Shown here piece after piece: positions 1 through 8,969 of a stretch of DNA of 64,000 nt (positions are counted from its first letter, which is position 1; every line of letters begins with the position of its first letter). The notes under the pieces are model-generated. The model saw nothing but the letters and a program-made list of their open reading frames with translations, was not told the DNA's origin and did no database searches. The DNA is taken from contig JAQBVJ010000027.1 of the NCBI GenBank assembly GCA_027623235.1, forward strand, positions 1 to 64,000. The letters run 5' to 3'. The DNA is from Planctomycetota bacterium. Lineage in GTDB: Bacteria > Planctomycetota > Planctomycetia > Planctomycetales > Planctomycetaceae. The translations under genes were made by a program, and so were the position numbers.

Positions 1-146
1 ACGGCAGTGCCATTCGAGTCGGGCACAATTTTTCCGACGGCATCAAACAGCCCGAAGGAAAAGGGTACACTGCAGGCTTTTCGCAGGGTGGTCTATCAGG
101 AGCACCCGGGTGTCAGTAGAAGCTCTGCAAGGCGAAATCGCGGGCA
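1..146. other. Left edge of window, no confident gene
   Basis: All three forward frames are open across most of this stretch, so the 3' end of an upstream gene could lie here (for example a frame ending at the TAG at 117-119), but nothing is recognisable. The frame of the downstream sigma-54 activator is closed by that TAG, so the activator does not extend leftwards in frame. Confidence 0.3.
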
Positions 147-1184
147 GTGGGACTCTCAATGAACTCCGACCGGGAAAATCTGATCGACTCGTTCGTCGGC
201 AGTAGTCCCGCGATGCGCAAAGTGTTCTCGACCATCCGTCGTGTCGCGAACGCTAATGTCGATGTCCTGATCATTGGCGAGACCGGAACCGGCAAGGAAC
301 TCGTCGCGCGGTCTGTCCACGATCTGAGTGATCGGCATTCCGGCCCGTTTGTTCCGGTCGATTGTGGAGCCATTCCGGAGAGCCTGCTGGAGAGCGAATT
401 TTTCGGATACGAAAAAGGCGCGTTCACGGGCGCGGAGCGGCAGCGGACTGGTCTGCTTGAGATGGCAAATGGTGGCACGTTTTTCCTCGACGAATTAGGA
501 GACCTTCCGCTGGTGCTGCAGGCGAAGCTGCTGAGGACTCTGCAGGAGCGCAAGCTGCGTCGCGTCGGCGGCAACGAGGAAGTTGATGTCGACGTTCGCA
601 TTGTCGCCGCAACATCGCGTGATCTCGACCGGATGGTCAGAGAGCGAACTTTTCGTGACGACCTGTTTTATCGAATCAACGTCGTGCGGATCGACCTGCC
701 TCCGCTCCGCGAGCGAGGCGACGATCTCGGGCTGCTCGCCGAGTGGATGGTCGAGAAAATCAGCCGCGAGAATTCGGTACCGATTCCAGCCATCTCAACA
801 GAAGCGTGGTCGATCCTCTCCCGGTACAAGTGGCCGGGCAACGTTCGGGAATTGCAGAATGTGATCCGACGGGCTCTTGCGCTGTCTGATAACGACAAGA
901 TCGAACCGGAAGACCTGCCGATTCCGCTCGTTGCGGCGGCCAGTGCGGCTCGAGGAAACTTTGCGCAAACGTTTTTCGAACTGCGTGACGAGCACCTGGC
1001 ACGGTTCGAGCGGGAATACTTCAAAAGTCTGCTCGAACGCCACTCCGGCAACTGCAAGGAAGCGGCGAAAGAGGCCAGGCTGCCTCGCGGAACACTCTAT
1101 CGCCACCTGAAAAATCACAATATCCAGCCTGCGGATTTCCGCCGTCGGTCTCGCGGATTACCCGACGAGAGGCGAAATCGCTGA
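147..1184 (+). CDS. Sigma-54-dependent transcriptional activator lacking an N-terminal sensor domain
   Basis: AAA+ bacterial enhancer-binding protein that hydrolyses ATP to remodel sigma-54 RNA polymerase. Walker A GETGTGKE is at residues 44-51, the sigma-54 contact loop GAFTGA at 91-96 and Walker B (FFLDELGD) at about 112-119. An arginine-rich RDDLFYR segment and the WPGNVREL element follow. A Fis-type helix-turn-helix lies near residues 303-325 (EAAKEARLPRGTLYRHLK). The AAA+ domain begins almost at residue 15, so there is no receiver, PAS or GAF domain, as in PspF-like regulators. The GTG at 147 and the ATG at 159 are both possible starts; a TAG at 117 closes the frame upstream. Activity may be controlled by a partner protein outside the window. 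Confidence 0.93.
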   Translation: MGLSMNSDRENLIDSFVGSSPAMRKVFSTIRRVANANVDVLIIGETGTGKELVARSVHDLSDRHSGPFVPVDCGAIPESLLESEFFGYEKGAFTGAERQRTGLLEMANGGTFFLDELGDLPLVLQAKLLRTLQERKLRRVGGNEEVDVDVRIVAATSRDLDRMVRERTFRDDLFYRINVVRIDLPPLRERGDDLGLLAEWMVEKISRENSVPIPAISTEAWSILSRYKWPGNVRELQNVIRRALALSDNDKIEPEDLPIPLVAAASAARGNFAQTFFELRDEHLARFEREYFKSLLERHSGNCKEAAKEARLPRGTLYRHLKNHNIQPADFRRRSRGLPDERRNR

Positions 1185-1298
1185 AACCGTCTGTTGAATT
1201 TCACCGGGCAAACCGTAGAAACAAGACGAGACCGACCTCCCGTGACGCAATCTGAGGCGGTCCCGTGAGATAACTGGCAACCCCGCGCCGGCACCTCT

Positions 1299-1339
1299 TA
1301 TACTCAACGAGAAGTTTTTTATACTCAACGAGAAGTTTT
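1299..1339. repeat. Tandem 21-bp direct repeat
   Basis: Two adjacent copies of tatactcaacgagaagtttt (starting at 1299 and 1320, period 21) lie between the sigma-54 activator and a small membrane-protein gene. The AT-rich units stand out from the GC-rich surroundings. They could be paired operator sites about two helical turns apart, or a simple duplication. Confidence 0.85.
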
Positions 1340-1401
1340 GCCTCACGCGGCGCGTCGCTTTTGCACCGCCGTCCGTTTCTCGATTGCTGCCGGAACCCTG
1401 C

Positions 1402-1590
1402 ATGACGCCCGGAACAAAGAAAATGCTGATCGGCTCGATGGCCGTCGCAGTCCTCGTCGCCGTTGCCGCTCTGGCGGACATCGTCACGGGAGCACCGTTC
1501 GCGGGGCAGGTGATGTTCGATGTGATGTTCCTGATCAGTGCCGGCATCGTCGGGTACATGGGCTGGGACACCTGGCGGGAATTGACGTAA
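1402..1590 (+). CDS. Small two-helix membrane protein (62 aa)
   Basis: Not recognised. The 62-residue product has a short basic N-terminus (TPGTKK), a first hydrophobic helix at about residues 8-27 and a second at about 36-54, ending with a WDTWREL amphipathic tail. This is the shape of a small integral membrane protein. The ATG at 1402 is preferred over the upstream TTG at 1384. It lies 60 bases after the tandem 21-bp repeat and about 110 bases before the next membrane-protein gene, so it might be co-transcribed with it. Coding status rests only on the hydrophobic pattern and position. Confidence 0.5.
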   Translation: MTPGTKKMLIGSMAVAVLVAVAALADIVTGAPFAGQVMFDVMFLISAGIVGYMGWDTWRELT

Positions 1591-1699
1591 CGATCGGGAT
1601 TGACAGTTAAGCCTGCCGCGGCGACTTCGCAAACACGCCTGCCCTGGACTGCGTGGCGGAATTCAAGGTTGAGGCTGTTTTGAACGCGAGGACGCGAGC

Positions 1700-2812
1700 G
1701 TGAATCAGCCTTCTGCGTCGCCGGACGAAACTCAACCCGAGTCGCAGAGCCGGTCGATGCCGCAATCGCCGCTCCGCCAACTGCTGAGCTGGCTCAAATG
1801 GCCGATCGCCCTTTCGCTGATTGCCTGGCTGGGCTACCAGAACCGTGAGCAGTTTGAGCGGATTCTTTCCGGCGAGCAGGAAGTTCACTGGCAATTCCTC
1901 GCGGCGGCCTTCGCGCTGTGCATGAGCTCGATCGTCCTCACATTTTTTCGATGGTACCTGCTCGTTGTGGCCCTCGATTTTCCGTTTCTGTTTCGAGACG
2001 CGCTGCGGCTCGGATTTCTGGGTTACCTTTTCAACTACGTCGCGCCGGGAGCTGTCGGTGGAGACGCCGTCAAGGCCCTCGTGCTGGCCAACGAGCAGAC
2101 GTCGCGGCGTGCGGTTGCCGTTGCCACAATCCTTCTGGACCGAATTCTCGGTCTGCTTGCGCTCTTGATGGTGGGAGCCGGAGCGGCGCTGGTCGTTTCG
2201 GCGGACATCGAACATCGTGCGAAAATTGTTGCCGTCCTGTGGGGAGGCGCATCGGCCGGCCTGCTTGGACTGACGGTGATGCTGTCTCCCGCCGCGAGGT
2301 CGCGCCCTGTGGTGGCTCTGACAAGGCTGCCGAAAGTGGGAGGCCTCTTCGCCGATCTTCTCGATGCCGTCGCGCTTTATCAGTCACGGCGGGGAGTCAT
2401 CGTCCTCACCGTTCTGATCAGCGTCGTGGGTCATTTCGGAGTCATCTCTTCGTTCTACCTGTGCGCGCTTGCTGTATCGAACTCGCAAATGGTGCCTGGC
2501 TATGTAGCTCACCTGTTCCTGATTCCGCTGGCGGAGATTGTCGGCGTGATCGTGCCGCTGCCCGGCGGAGTCGGGGCACTGGAAGGAGCCGTGCAGAAGT
2601 CCTACGAGATGGCGGGGGCCAACCCGCAGGTCGGCTTCCTCGCCGCGGGCGTGTATCGCCTCACGACAATTGTCATTGCCATCGTTGGAGCGGCGTTTTA
2701 CGTCCTGCAGAAAAGACGGATCGCAACGCTCCTCGCCAGCGCCTCAGACCCGGATGGCGATGTCCCGTCGGCTGACACCGGATCGATCGATGACGACCTC
2801 GCAAAGTCCTGA
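1700..2812 (+). CDS. UPF0104 / lysylphosphatidylglycerol-synthase-type transmembrane protein
   Basis: Integral inner-membrane protein of the AglD/MprF-like flippase-synthase TM family (LPG_synthase_TM), 370 residues with about eight hydrophobic segments from residue 35 onward. The family signature is visible as APGAVGGDAVKA at residues 115-126 and a late VPLPGGVGALEGA segment. The N-terminal 25 residues are polar and the C-terminal 30 acidic and hydrophilic, both probably cytoplasmic. Members without the C-terminal aminoacyl-transferase domain, like this one, are thought to move or modify lipids, but the substrate cannot be read from sequence. The start is a GTG at 1700; no better start is nearby. 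Confidence 0.85.
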   Translation: MNQPSASPDETQPESQSRSMPQSPLRQLLSWLKWPIALSLIAWLGYQNREQFERILSGEQEVHWQFLAAAFALCMSSIVLTFFRWYLLVVALDFPFLFRDALRLGFLGYLFNYVAPGAVGGDAVKALVLANEQTSRRAVAVATILLDRILGLLALLMVGAGAALVVSADIEHRAKIVAVLWGGASAGLLGLTVMLSPAARSRPVVALTRLPKVGGLFADLLDAVALYQSRRGVIVLTVLISVVGHFGVISSFYLCALAVSNSQMVPGYVAHLFLIPLAEIVGVIVPLPGGVGALEGAVQKSYEMAGANPQVGFLAAGVYRLTTIVIAIVGAAFYVLQKRRIATLLASASDPDGDVPSADTGSIDDDLAKS

Positions 2813-3135
2813 TGAGGCATTCGCCCTGGCAGGCGGCTGGCTTGTGAGTCCGGTTCGCCCGGCTGCCTCATTGACGCCGATTCACCGGTTTTAAGGCGAA
2901 TTTCAGTCCCGCTGCTTCTGCCGGTTGAGTATTTCCGGTTGAGTCTCCGAGCTTGCTCGCCACCGAAATGTCATCGAGTCGCGACTCCCGTGACGTACGG
3001 TTGAGCCCACCGTGACGTGACACCAGATGATCCACGCGAAGTCGGCCTGCAGGAAGCGGGCCAGGAGTCTGATCGGATCGTATTTACTGGTTGAAGGAGC
3101 TCTGCCAGAAGCAGGGCGCAACAAGGAGCCTTGTG
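2813..3135. other. Intergenic stretch
   Basis: No coding signal seen. It contains the direct repeat ccggttgagt at 2921-2930 and 2935-2944, and a loose hairpin (tgaggca near 2813 with tgcctca near 2863) that could act as a weak terminator for the preceding gene. Confidence 0.4.
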
Positions 3136-3330
3136 ATGAAGACGTCTCTGGAATGCGGCTCTCTGTACCTGATGCTGGCGATCGTTCCGCTGTTGCCAAC
3201 GGTGGACGACGAATTGGCTCAGTCCGGCGTTTTCCTGGCGACCGCCTGGTGCCTGGCGGCTGCGTTCGGTGGCTGGCTCCTGCTCAGACGCCGGTATGAC
3301 AATCACGGCGGGCAGCACGCCGCCCTTTGA
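3136..3330 (+). CDS. Small membrane protein (64 aa)
   Basis: Not recognised. The ATG at 3136 follows a good ribosome-binding site (aaggag at 3123-3128), which decides the start over an upstream in-frame TTG at 3091. The product has two hydrophobic stretches (about residues 9-24 and 30-45) separated by an acidic TVDDELAQS loop, then a basic LLRRRYD stretch that would sit in the cytoplasm. Its last 35 bases overlap the start of the next gene, which suggests translational coupling. Confidence 0.55.
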   Translation: MKTSLECGSLYLMLAIVPLLPTVDDELAQSGVFLATAWCLAAAFGGWLLLRRRYDNHGGQHAAL

Positions 3331-3718
3331 TCGGAAACTCATCGTGACGATCGAACGACACGAATTTGCAGAAGACGACCGCCACGAAACTCGGACGGCC
3401 AGTCGCGTCGTCTACGTCACATTCGTCGAAGTCAGCCCGCGCGCCGACTGCCGCATCCTGAACGCCAACGAGTGCTGCGGTGCGCTCACGATGTGTTTTC
3501 TGCCGGCGACTTCGCCGGATGACGCGCTCGCCCGACTTCAGGATAGGCTCGACAAAGAGCGACTGGACATTGTCTCGGTCGAATACTGCCTCGACGCGTC
3601 GACGATGGACGAACTGGATGAAGACGACATGGAGCTGGCGCGAGTCGCTGGTCTCGAAGACCGAGTCCTCTTCGGCAACATCGTCGCCTGGGGAAACGAA
3701 GGCCCGGCTTTCGAGTAG
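3296..3718 (+). CDS. Hypothetical cytoplasmic protein (140 aa)
   Basis: Not recognised. The ATG at 3296 lies inside the end of the preceding small membrane-protein gene. The product is acidic and soluble, with a beta-rich N-terminal half (FDRKLIVTIERHEF ... SRVVYVTFVEVS) and an acidic helical C-terminal half (TMDELDEDDMELARV). It has several cysteines (around NANECCGALTMCF) but no clear metal site. Probably a planctomycete-restricted protein co-transcribed with its small membrane neighbour. It ends shortly before a hairpin terminator. Confidence 0.55.
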   Translation: MTITAGSTPPFDRKLIVTIERHEFAEDDRHETRTASRVVYVTFVEVSPRADCRILNANECCGALTMCFLPATSPDDALARLQDRLDKERLDIVSVEYCLDASTMDELDEDDMELARVAGLEDRVLFGNIVAWGNEGPAFE

Positions 3719-3776
3719 GCACGCGTCCGAATCAACCTCGCGAGATTGACGTCCTGAATAATGAAGGCAGAAAAAC

Positions 3777-3805
3777 AGGAATCCAATACTCGGACTTCCT
3801 TTTTT
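3777..3805. terminator. Probable bidirectional rho-independent terminator
   Basis: The imperfect hairpin aggaatcc (3777-3784) pairs with gga-c-ttcct (3792-3800, one bulged base) and is followed by a T run. On the opposite strand the hairpin is followed by a second T run (aaaaa at 3771-3775 of the plus strand). It sits between convergent genes ending at 3718 and 3909. Confidence 0.55.
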
Positions 3806-3908
3806 CCTGAGTTCCTTATTCCTCGTCCCCGGCACTCCCCGTTTTCATCGCGGCTTTGTGCCTTCGCGTAAGGCCGCTCTGCGAAGCCGCGCCGTCCGGC
3901 AACGGCCC

Positions 3909-6900
3909 TCAATGCTGCAAGAGAAACTCCTGCGTATTGACGACCGCCCAGACGAGATCGCGAATCGCCTGCTGCCGGTCACGACCTTTCAGATAATCCG
4001 TCGCCGTTTTCAACTCACCGTCTCGCGGGATGCGGCAGAGTGCCGCAAGGTAAAGCTCTTCCACGAGCTTCTGATCGCTGAGTGGTTCGAACCGGCTTTG
4101 ACTGCGGTTCACCCGGTCGAGCACCGTCGAGCCGTTCAGCATCTGCAGCGCCTGATCGAGCGTCGGTTCCGCAGACCGCTCGCAGGCGCACGGGCTTTCG
4201 CGCTTCGGCTGCCCGAACGCCTTCAGGAAATCCGTCTGCTGAGGCACGGTTCGCTGAGTGGCATACTCCTCACGGCTCTGAAGTGTCTTCAGCTTCGCAC
4301 GCAACAACTGCACGAGCTTTGACGACTCCTGCTTCCAGGTGAGCAATTTCGCGCGGTCCTCTGCGGACCGTTCGCCCGCTGGCTGCGAGGCAATCTGCAG
4401 AATCTCTGGCGGTGAATTCGGGACCGCGATCGGCTTGTCGTTCGCGTCGAGCAACTCGTACTGAAACGCGCACTCGCCGCCGGAGTTCGCGACCCTGAGG
4501 AGCAGCTCGTTGCGTCCTTTGCGGAGCGAGACCTGGATTCTGTCCTCGCCCGGCTGAACTCCCCGGGCCTCAGAGACGTCGTGAATCTGCTGACCATTCA
4601 GCCAGACCCGCACGCCGTCATCCGTCCCAAGCGACACGGTCGCCGTCGTTTCTTCCCGTGCGATGAGCGATCGGACAAGCAACGTCGCTCCAACGGCCTT
4701 GTTGAGCAGGTGCTTCTTCCCGTCGTTCCAGCCAGGCTGCTGCTGCCATTTCAACTTGCCAGAGGCCGCGGACAGATCGACAGCCGGTTCGTTGAAAAAC
4801 GTTTTGACGACGGCCTCGTTGTACGACTTCGTGGGGAACGGGCCGATGCTGTGCCACGAGTCCTGCCAGATCGAAAGCCGATTCACCTCTTCCTGGAGAG
4901 CCTCTTCCCAGCGTGGCTGATCGGACTCGATCTGAGCAAGCAGTTTGCCGAGTTCCGCATTTGTCTCGGCTTCCGCCTGCGCGATCACCGCGACCGACTG
5001 CTGAGTGGACGCTACCTGACCCACCGCGTCGAGAATCTGCTCCGCGGAAAGGAGTCGCGGCCAGACGCGGGAAAACAGCAGCTCGTCGTTCTCGTTTGTC
5101 GAGTTCGGCTCGGTGGACCGCTGGTAGGTGATGCTGTTGCAGATTGTTCGGATGATGTGACGCCGGTCGAATCCGCTGCGAAGAAATTCGTCGGACAGCG
5201 CATCGAGCAGCTCGACATTCGACGGCGGATTTGACGATCGGAAATCGTCAACCGGATTGACGATGCCCTTTCCGAAGAGGTGCGACCAGATCCGGTTGAC
5301 CTCGACCCTGGCGAAAAACGGGTTGTCTTTCGATGTGAGCCAGGACGCAAACGCGATCCGCCGGTCTTCCTTGAGCGAACTCGGATCGACGTTCTTCGGC
5401 AACCCCCAGGGACGCATCACCTTGCCGGATGTCGGATGCGACATTTCTCCGGAGTCCGAGACGCTGATCAGGTCACCGTCCTTTTTGACTCGCGCGAAGA
5501 CGGCACCGATGCTGTAGTAATCTTCCTGAGTCCAGTTTTCGAACGGGTGGTTGTGGCATTTCGCGCAGTTGATTCGCGACCCCATGAAAACCTGCGAGGT
5601 CGTTTCGGTCACGTCGTTGGTCGATTCGATGGCGAAAAAGTAATTCGCCGGAGCATTCTGTTTCGTGTTGCCGCTTGCCGTGACGACCTGCCGGGCAAAC
5701 TCGTCAAACGGCTGGTTCTTTCGAAACGAATCGATAATCCACGAGCCGAGCAGGTCTGCCCGCCCATCCGGAAGTAGCTGCGAGTTGACCCGCATCAGGT
5801 CGGCCTGTTTCTGAGCCCAGAACCTCGCGTGCTCTTCCGAGTTCAGCAGCCTGTCGATCAGTTCTGCTCGTCTGGTTTTCGAGTCGTCCTGCAGAAACGC
5901 CCGAGTGGCTTCGACGGTCGGCAGCAGACCGGTCAGGTCGAGCGACACGCGCCGAACGAAAACTTCGTCGGAGCAGACCGCAGACGGAAGAACGCTCATC
6001 TGCTGCAACTTCGAGTTCACGTGAGTGTCGACAAAGCTGGCCTCTGGCAGTTCGGTCCACACGAATCCGTCGACCGGCCGAATCGCTGTGAAGTAAACCG
6101 ACTCGAGCCGCTCCAGATAACGGATCGTCACCGCGCTCAGTCCGGCTTCATGAGCGGTCACGAGCCCGCTGGCTCCGACGGTCGCGACCTCGTCGTGCGA
6201 TGTTCCGTACGTTGCAATGCGGGTCACGTCACGGACCGAGCCATCACTGAAGTGAGCCAGCACGGACAACTGCTGAGTCGCCTCACCATTGCGTGACAGG
6301 TCGAGCACGCGTGAGGACTTCGGGTAGACCTCAACGCGAACACAGTCGGGCTCGTTCTGGGAGTTGCCGCGTGCTCCTTCGAGAATCCACTGATGAAGAA
6401 TCCGGTAAGCCTCATCGGATTTGCGCAGCTTCTTGCCACCGACATGCGGAATGCGCAGCATCGGTTTGCGGATCATCAGGCTCGCGTCCGGGTCCTGAGG
6501 ATTCGTCCGCCGCCCCAGGCCGTCTCGGATCAGTGCTTCCTCATCGATTTCCGGCGAGTACGCGAACAGCGAAAGCGAAAATCCGCCCTTGCCTTTGGGC
6601 GACCCATGACACGAACCCGCGTTGCAGCCCTGCTTCGTCAGCACGGCAAGGGTCTCGTAGCGGAATCGGATCGGGTCGTCGTTTTCGTGATTTGAAACGC
6701 GAATCGGAATGGACGCGCGAAGCCCCGCGGCATTCACCGTGACGGTGGTCTCACCGTTTTTCCTGGGTGAGGCGATTCCGTTTTCCACAATGGCAATCGT
6801 CTTGTCGCTCGACTGAAACTGCGCGATCCGAGTCAGGTCGACAGCCTCACCGGTTTCCGACAGACCCGTCACCACGATCTGCACGCGGGCGCGCTTTGAC

Positions 6901-7004
6901 GAAAGCTCAATCGACTCGGGCCAGACCTCAAGGCGCGTGACGCTGAAATCGGCGAAGCTGGTCTGCGTCACCAGGAACAGAATTGTGGCGGCGAGAATTC
7001 GCAT
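3909..7004 (-). CDS. Exported DUF1549/DUF1553 planctomycete surface protein with Ig-like and inserted beta-sandwich domains
   Basis: Secreted protein of 1031 residues with a signal peptide at about 1-18. In order: an Ig-like BIG2-type domain (about 22-104), a cytochrome-like segment with CNAGSCH at residues 127-133 (CX4CH, one residue longer than the usual CX2-3CH), a second BIG2-like domain (about 222-305), DUF1549 (about 325-520, containing a canonical CAKCH) and DUF1553. DUF1553 is interrupted at about residues 690-850 by a beta-rich module (TVSLGTDDGVRVWLNG) resembling carbohydrate-binding or PA14-like sandwiches. The DUF1553 C-terminus resumes near LYLAALCRIPRDGEL. Unlike many family members it has no adjacent DUF1501 partner. 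Function unknown; probably heme-binding and surface-exposed. Confidence 0.9.
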   Translation of the reverse strand: MRILAATILFLVTQTSFADFSVTRLEVWPESIELSSKRARVQIVVTGLSETGEAVDLTRIAQFQSSDKTIAIVENGIASPRKNGETTVTVNAAGLRASIPIRVSNHENDDPIRFRYETLAVLTKQGCNAGSCHGSPKGKGGFSLSLFAYSPEIDEEALIRDGLGRRTNPQDPDASLMIRKPMLRIPHVGGKKLRKSDEAYRILHQWILEGARGNSQNEPDCVRVEVYPKSSRVLDLSRNGEATQQLSVLAHFSDGSVRDVTRIATYGTSHDEVATVGASGLVTAHEAGLSAVTIRYLERLESVYFTAIRPVDGFVWTELPEASFVDTHVNSKLQQMSVLPSAVCSDEVFVRRVSLDLTGLLPTVEATRAFLQDDSKTRRAELIDRLLNSEEHARFWAQKQADLMRVNSQLLPDGRADLLGSWIIDSFRKNQPFDEFARQVVTASGNTKQNAPANYFFAIESTNDVTETTSQVFMGSRINCAKCHNHPFENWTQEDYYSIGAVFARVKKDGDLISVSDSGEMSHPTSGKVMRPWGLPKNVDPSSLKEDRRIAFASWLTSKDNPFFARVEVNRIWSHLFGKGIVNPVDDFRSSNPPSNVELLDALSDEFLRSGFDRRHIIRTICNSITYQRSTEPNSTNENDELLFSRVWPRLLSAEQILDAVGQVASTQQSVAVIAQAEAETNAELGKLLAQIESDQPRWEEALQEEVNRLSIWQDSWHSIGPFPTKSYNEAVVKTFFNEPAVDLSAASGKLKWQQQPGWNDGKKHLLNKAVGATLLVRSLIAREETTATVSLGTDDGVRVWLNGQQIHDVSEARGVQPGEDRIQVSLRKGRNELLLRVANSGGECAFQYELLDANDKPIAVPNSPPEILQIASQPAGERSAEDRAKLLTWKQESSKLVQLLRAKLKTLQSREEYATQRTVPQQTDFLKAFGQPKRESPCACERSAEPTLDQALQMLNGSTVLDRVNRSQSRFEPLSDQKLVEELYLAALCRIPRDGELKTATDYLKGRDRQQAIRDLVWAVVNTQEFLLQH

Positions 7005-7439
7005 TTCAATTTCGAGCAGAAGAGTGCGGAATCCGGACTCGACAGAGTCCGATCGTCATTACGCAAAGAGGCTTTGAGTTTTTCAGATGGATCAAGCGCA
7101 GCGCCGCTCCGGCAGCATTGCTGTCATGGACCGTTCCACTTGCCGGAACGTCGCTGCACTTGGTTCGGCCTGCGCCTTTCGAATTGAAAACTCACAACCT
7201 CGCTCACGCTTCAAGTTTGCGACATTCGTCACATTTCTCACGATTGAGCGTCGTCTCGTGGCCGAGGGGGGCCAATTCAATCTGTGTAGATTCAGTGAAT
7301 AGTTCAAGGGCTTGAAAAAATTACACACTCTTCGGGTTACGGAAAACGCGGCTCGGCAGGAGCCTCGCCCTCCCGCTCCGGTTGAAGAGGGCTGTCAGGA
7401 TCGCTGACTTGTAGAAGCCGAGCGCCGTCGTAAGGCTCG
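7005..7439. other. Divergent intergenic region with a partial dispersed-repeat copy
   Basis: No gene seen. The 15 bases cctcgctcacgcttc at 7198-7212 are identical to one arm of the long palindrome at 47691-47705, so this looks like a decayed half-copy of that repeat. A further GC-rich stretch at about 7349-7380 (ggcaggagcctcgccctccc) has the look of another intergenic repeat. Promoters for both flanking genes should lie here but none is clear. Confidence 0.5.
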
Positions 7440-8834
7440 GTGGGTCCCGCTGTTTTTGCCAGAGAGGGCCGCTTGAAAATCGACGAGTCAGCCGAGACGA
7501 ACGTCAGACAACCGCAAGGTTCGCTGGCTGACGAACGCGCGGAGACGATTCTTGCCAGCGAGCCGCGGAATCTTTTCTCGCTGGCAATTCTTAACGTGAT
7601 TCAGCGGGCGTCGTGGGTTTTCAAAACAGAGAGCGTCATCATTCCGCGATTCCTTGACGTGATCGCCGGGTCCGGAGCGATGCGTGGCTGGCTGCCGATT
7701 CTCAATCGAGCCGGACAGAGTCTGCCGCCGCTGTTTCTCGCCGATAAGTTGAGACAGACGCCGCTCAAGAGAAAGCCGCTGGTCATCACGGCAACGGCGA
7801 TGGGAGTGTCGATGCTCAGTCTCGCCGCGCTTTGGCTGGCGCTGGGCGAGTCGACTCGGCCCTGGCTGCCTTATGCATTCCTGGGGATTTACGTTTCGTT
7901 CTTCGTGGCGAACGGATTCAACCAGCTTATTCAGGGCACTCTGTCGGGAAAGCTGATTCGAGCTCACCGGCGAGGACGACTGCTGGCAATCGCAGGACTT
8001 GTCGGGGCGGCTGTGTCGTCGACGCTCGCCTGGTTCCTGATGCAGAAGTGGCTGCAGGACGGACTGACGTTCCCGGCCGGTGGCTACGTGATGATCTTCG
8101 GGTTTGCCGGCTGCGGCTTCCTTATTGCCGGCCTGATGAGTTTCGCCTTGAAAGAGCCGCCTGATGATCCGTCGGCGTCGCCGGTTCGCAATCCGAAGCA
8201 CGCTTTGAAAGACGCCTGGCAGGTATTCCGCAGCGACCGTTCATTCCGGCGGGCTGCGGTTGTGGCAATGTTGTTTATTTCGGTTCAGTTTCTGTTTCCG
8301 CATTTTCAGGCGTTCAGTCGGCACCGCTGGGGCAGTCATGATGAGAGTTTTCATCTGATGATCTGGGTGATCGCTCAGAACCTGTCGGTCGGGGGGCTCA
8401 GCTGGATGTCCGGCACGATTGCCGATCGATATGGCAATCGACTGGCGATCCGCATCCAGGTATTTCTGTGCAGCCTGACTCCGATCCTGACGCTTGCGCT
8501 GACTCACGAGGACCTGTTCGATGACGGTCGGCGCTGGTTCTGGATTGCGTTCGTCTTTCTGGGGCTCGTCCCGGTCACAATGAAAACGTTCATCAATTAC
8601 ACGCTGGAGCTGACGACTCCGGAGAACCACCCGCGCTACGTCAGTACGATGAGTGTCTGCTTTGCCGTGCCGTTCGTGCTCTCGCCGGCGGTCGGCTGGC
8701 TGATCGATCAGATCGGGTTCGAGCCGATTTTCGCGGCCATCGCTGGAAGCATTTTTATCGGCTTTCTGCTGACGTTCCGGATGTCCGAGCCCCGTGGGCT
8801 GAGTGCATGCGATGTCGTTGAAGTAGAACTTTGA
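7440..8834 (+). CDS. MFS transporter
   Basis: Major facilitator superfamily permease of about 450-464 residues with roughly twelve hydrophobic helices between residues 60 and 450. A motif-A-like loop is visible near the middle of the second half (IADRYGNRLAIRI), and a central cytoplasmic loop (KEPPDDPSASPVRNPKHALKD) separates the two six-helix bundles. The substrate cannot be inferred. The start is uncertain: GTG at 7440 or TTG at 7473, which follows agagagggc. The polar 40-residue N-terminus is longer than usual for the superfamily. Confidence 0.85.
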   Translation: MGPAVFAREGRLKIDESAETNVRQPQGSLADERAETILASEPRNLFSLAILNVIQRASWVFKTESVIIPRFLDVIAGSGAMRGWLPILNRAGQSLPPLFLADKLRQTPLKRKPLVITATAMGVSMLSLAALWLALGESTRPWLPYAFLGIYVSFFVANGFNQLIQGTLSGKLIRAHRRGRLLAIAGLVGAAVSSTLAWFLMQKWLQDGLTFPAGGYVMIFGFAGCGFLIAGLMSFALKEPPDDPSASPVRNPKHALKDAWQVFRSDRSFRRAAVVAMLFISVQFLFPHFQAFSRHRWGSHDESFHLMIWVIAQNLSVGGLSWMSGTIADRYGNRLAIRIQVFLCSLTPILTLALTHEDLFDDGRRWFWIAFVFLGLVPVTMKTFINYTLELTTPENHPRYVSTMSVCFAVPFVLSPAVGWLIDQIGFEPIFAAIAGSIFIGFLLTFRMSEPRGLSACDVVEVEL

Positions 8835-8969
8835 CCGTCTCGAATTTCCCGGATTCCGAGTGTTGGGAACCGTCGACGACCCCCGAGGATTCGCTACCAA
8901 TTCCGGCTCCAGCCGATAAGATTCCGGCCTAAAACTACAGAATTCTCTGCGCAAGGATTCCTTACAGCC

